A DNA stretch of 6,019 nt, from positions 1-6,019 of the forward strand of contig JAJAYM010000288.1 of the NCBI GenBank assembly GCA_027117675.1. Reading direction: 5' to 3'. Positions 4,961 through 6,019 of the stretch are shown one piece after another. The position numbers and the translations under genes are program-made. A model generated the notes under the pieces. That model saw nothing but the letters and a program-made list of their open reading frames with translations. It ran no database searches and was not told the DNA's origin. The number at the start of each line of letters is the position of its first letter. Position 1 is the stretch's first letter. This DNA comes from Actinomycetes bacterium (GTDB lineage: Bacteria > Actinomycetota > Actinomycetes > JAHEKZ01).

Positions 4961-6019
4961 TTAGTCCATGGTCCCAACGGCGATATCGGGGAAAGCCTCC
5001 GGTACTTGCGCGAGCAAGCGCGCCGTGGTGAGCGGGAACGACGTCACCAACGGGCCGCGCGGGCCCTCTTCGTCCAGCATCCGCACGCCGTAAAGCGGTC
5101 CAGCGCCACCAGGCGTCACGACGAGCCCGTAGGAATCACCTCGCTCGCCTTGACCTCTCGGTGGGCGCACCGTGACCACCTGCGTGGTCCCGGGTGCCAA
5201 CTCGACGCGGCCGGCTGTCCATTCCTGGCCACCCGCGAACCCGGTGACGACTGCCGTCGCAGCTGACTCCGGGGCGGTCAAGATGAGCCGAGTCTGCAAG
5301 TCGGCCGAGGTCCGGTTGTCTGGCACCACAGCTGGGGCATCGAGCGGGCCAGCCGCTGCCAGGTACAGCAAGTCGCCGAAGATGTCGGGGTTCTTCAACT
5401 CCACCCGTGCACCAGCCGTGATGGGCACATCAGAGGTCAAACTGATCGCTGCGGCGTCCCCCCGCATCGCCTCGGTGAGATCGACCGACGCGACGCCACC
5501 GGCTGGTACATCGACGACGTCAGCGCCTTGTGGCGTGAACGAGCCTTCGGGAGTGATGAGCGAGATCGTCACGACGGCCGCCTCATCGGGAGCCACGATA
5601 TCGAGCCGAACTTTGCTCTCGCGGCCCTGGTTGACCGGCGGCACTCCAGGCACGACTACCTCGGTCTGCGGTGTACTCGCCTGCGGAATCCAGTCCGTCC
5701 CTCGGGGTTCGAAGCCGAAGACATCGGTCTCGGTAATCGCGGCCGAGAGCCGCCCGACCCGCACCTGGACGTGCACCGCCAGGACCTTCTCGCCGGCGGC
5801 CAGGCGATCCAGCCGCAACTGTGCGCTGGTTCGCGGTCGCACCTGCACACCGCGGGCATCGGCCGCGTCAACGATCCCCTTCAAACCATGGAAGGTGACG
5901 TCGACCGTCGCCGTCGCCGACTCAGGGTTGGTGAGGACCAGGACGGCGCGCTCGCCGATGCCCGAGGCGGCGCCGACGAACCAGAAGTCGGTGCCGGTCG
6001 GTTGGCACTGCGTCGAGGC
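4961..6019 (-). CDS. DUF5719 family protein, N-terminus beyond the window
   Basis: 352 residues are visible and the frame is open to the right edge, so the start and any signal peptide or membrane anchor lie outside. The family is actinobacterial, usually about 450-500 residues with an N-terminal membrane segment, and its function is unknown. Visible marks are CQPTGTDFWFVGAASG near the right edge (5968-6007), LVLTNPESATATVDVTFHG, AGEKVLAVHVQVRVGRLSAAI, GTDWIPQ, VVVPGVP, SLTSDVPITAGARVELKN, DLLYLAAAGPLDAPAVVP, RLILTAPESAATAVV and the C-terminal end FPDIAVGTMD. The alternating hydrophobic strands and repeated Asn-Pro/Ala-Pro-Glu turn blocks suggest an all-beta, repeated immunoglobulin- or CBM-like architecture. 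It is probably extracytoplasmic, which is inferred from family and composition. In actinomycetes it commonly lies near a large glycosyltransferase and WhiB gene, which would be just right of this window. It ends in TAA seven bases from the convergent gene. Confidence 0.9.
   Translation of the reverse strand, partial: ASTQCQPTGTDFWFVGAASGIGERAVLVLTNPESATATVDVTFHGLKGIVDAADARGVQVRPRTSAQLRLDRLAAGEKVLAVHVQVRVGRLSAAITETDVFGFEPRGTDWIPQASTPQTEVVVPGVPPVNQGRESKVRLDIVAPDEAAVVTISLITPEGSFTPQGADVVDVPAGGVASVDLTEAMRGDAAAISLTSDVPITAGARVELKNPDIFGDLLYLAAAGPLDAPAVVPDNRTSADLQTRLILTAPESAATAVVTGFAGGQEWTAGRVELAPGTTQVVTVRPPRGQGERGDSYGLVVTPGGAGPLYGVRMLDEEGPRGPLVTSFPLTTARLLAQVPEAFPDIAVGTMD

Overview
The window is GC-rich DNA from an actinomycete (high-GC Gram-positive). 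Evidence is the strong G/C bias at third codon positions, frequent GTG starts, and a gene set and order that I recall as a conserved core neighbourhood in this class (the Rv3255c-Rv3259 region of Mycobacterium tuberculosis and the matching Streptomyces region). I cannot name the genus. The region looks chromosomal and housekeeping. I see no mobile element, CRISPR array, tRNA or rRNA.

Layout from right to left, which is the direction of transcription for most genes. A DUF5719 protein enters from the right edge on the minus strand and stops at 4961. It converges, 7 bases apart, on a short plus-strand gene (4531-4953) related to the actinobacterial metallopeptidase-like family. A hairpin covers both stop codons. 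A divergent gap of about 107 bases with one clear inverted repeat then leads into a minus-strand series: DUF3499 (4052-4423), a 168-base gap with an AT-rich patch and two hairpins, an 85-aa zinc-ribbon protein (3626-3883), a phosphomannomutase/phosphoglucomutase manB (2160-3578), a 65-aa Trm112-like protein (1966-2163), a SIS-domain phosphoglucose/phosphomannose isomerase (801-1976), and a cation diffusion facilitator transporter that runs off the left edge (1-804).

The last four genes are tightly packed. manB and the Trm112 gene share ATGA, the Trm112 and SIS genes overlap slightly, and the SIS and transporter genes share CTGA, so they are very probably co-transcribed and translationally coupled. 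Their joint role is sugar-phosphate interconversion (fructose-6-P, mannose-6-P, mannose-1-P) feeding GDP-mannose and mannosylated envelope products. The zinc-ribbon, Trm112-like and DUF3499 proteins and the transporter add a metal-related theme that may be coincidental.

Points worth a second look are the apparent CTG start of the transporter, a 15-bp coding tandem repeat at the start of the isomerase, loss of a normally conserved cysteine in DUF3499, loss of the metal-site His-Glu in the metallopeptidase-like protein, the absence of manA from its usual slot, and the structured leader of the zinc-ribbon gene. I found no convincing new multi-gene system.
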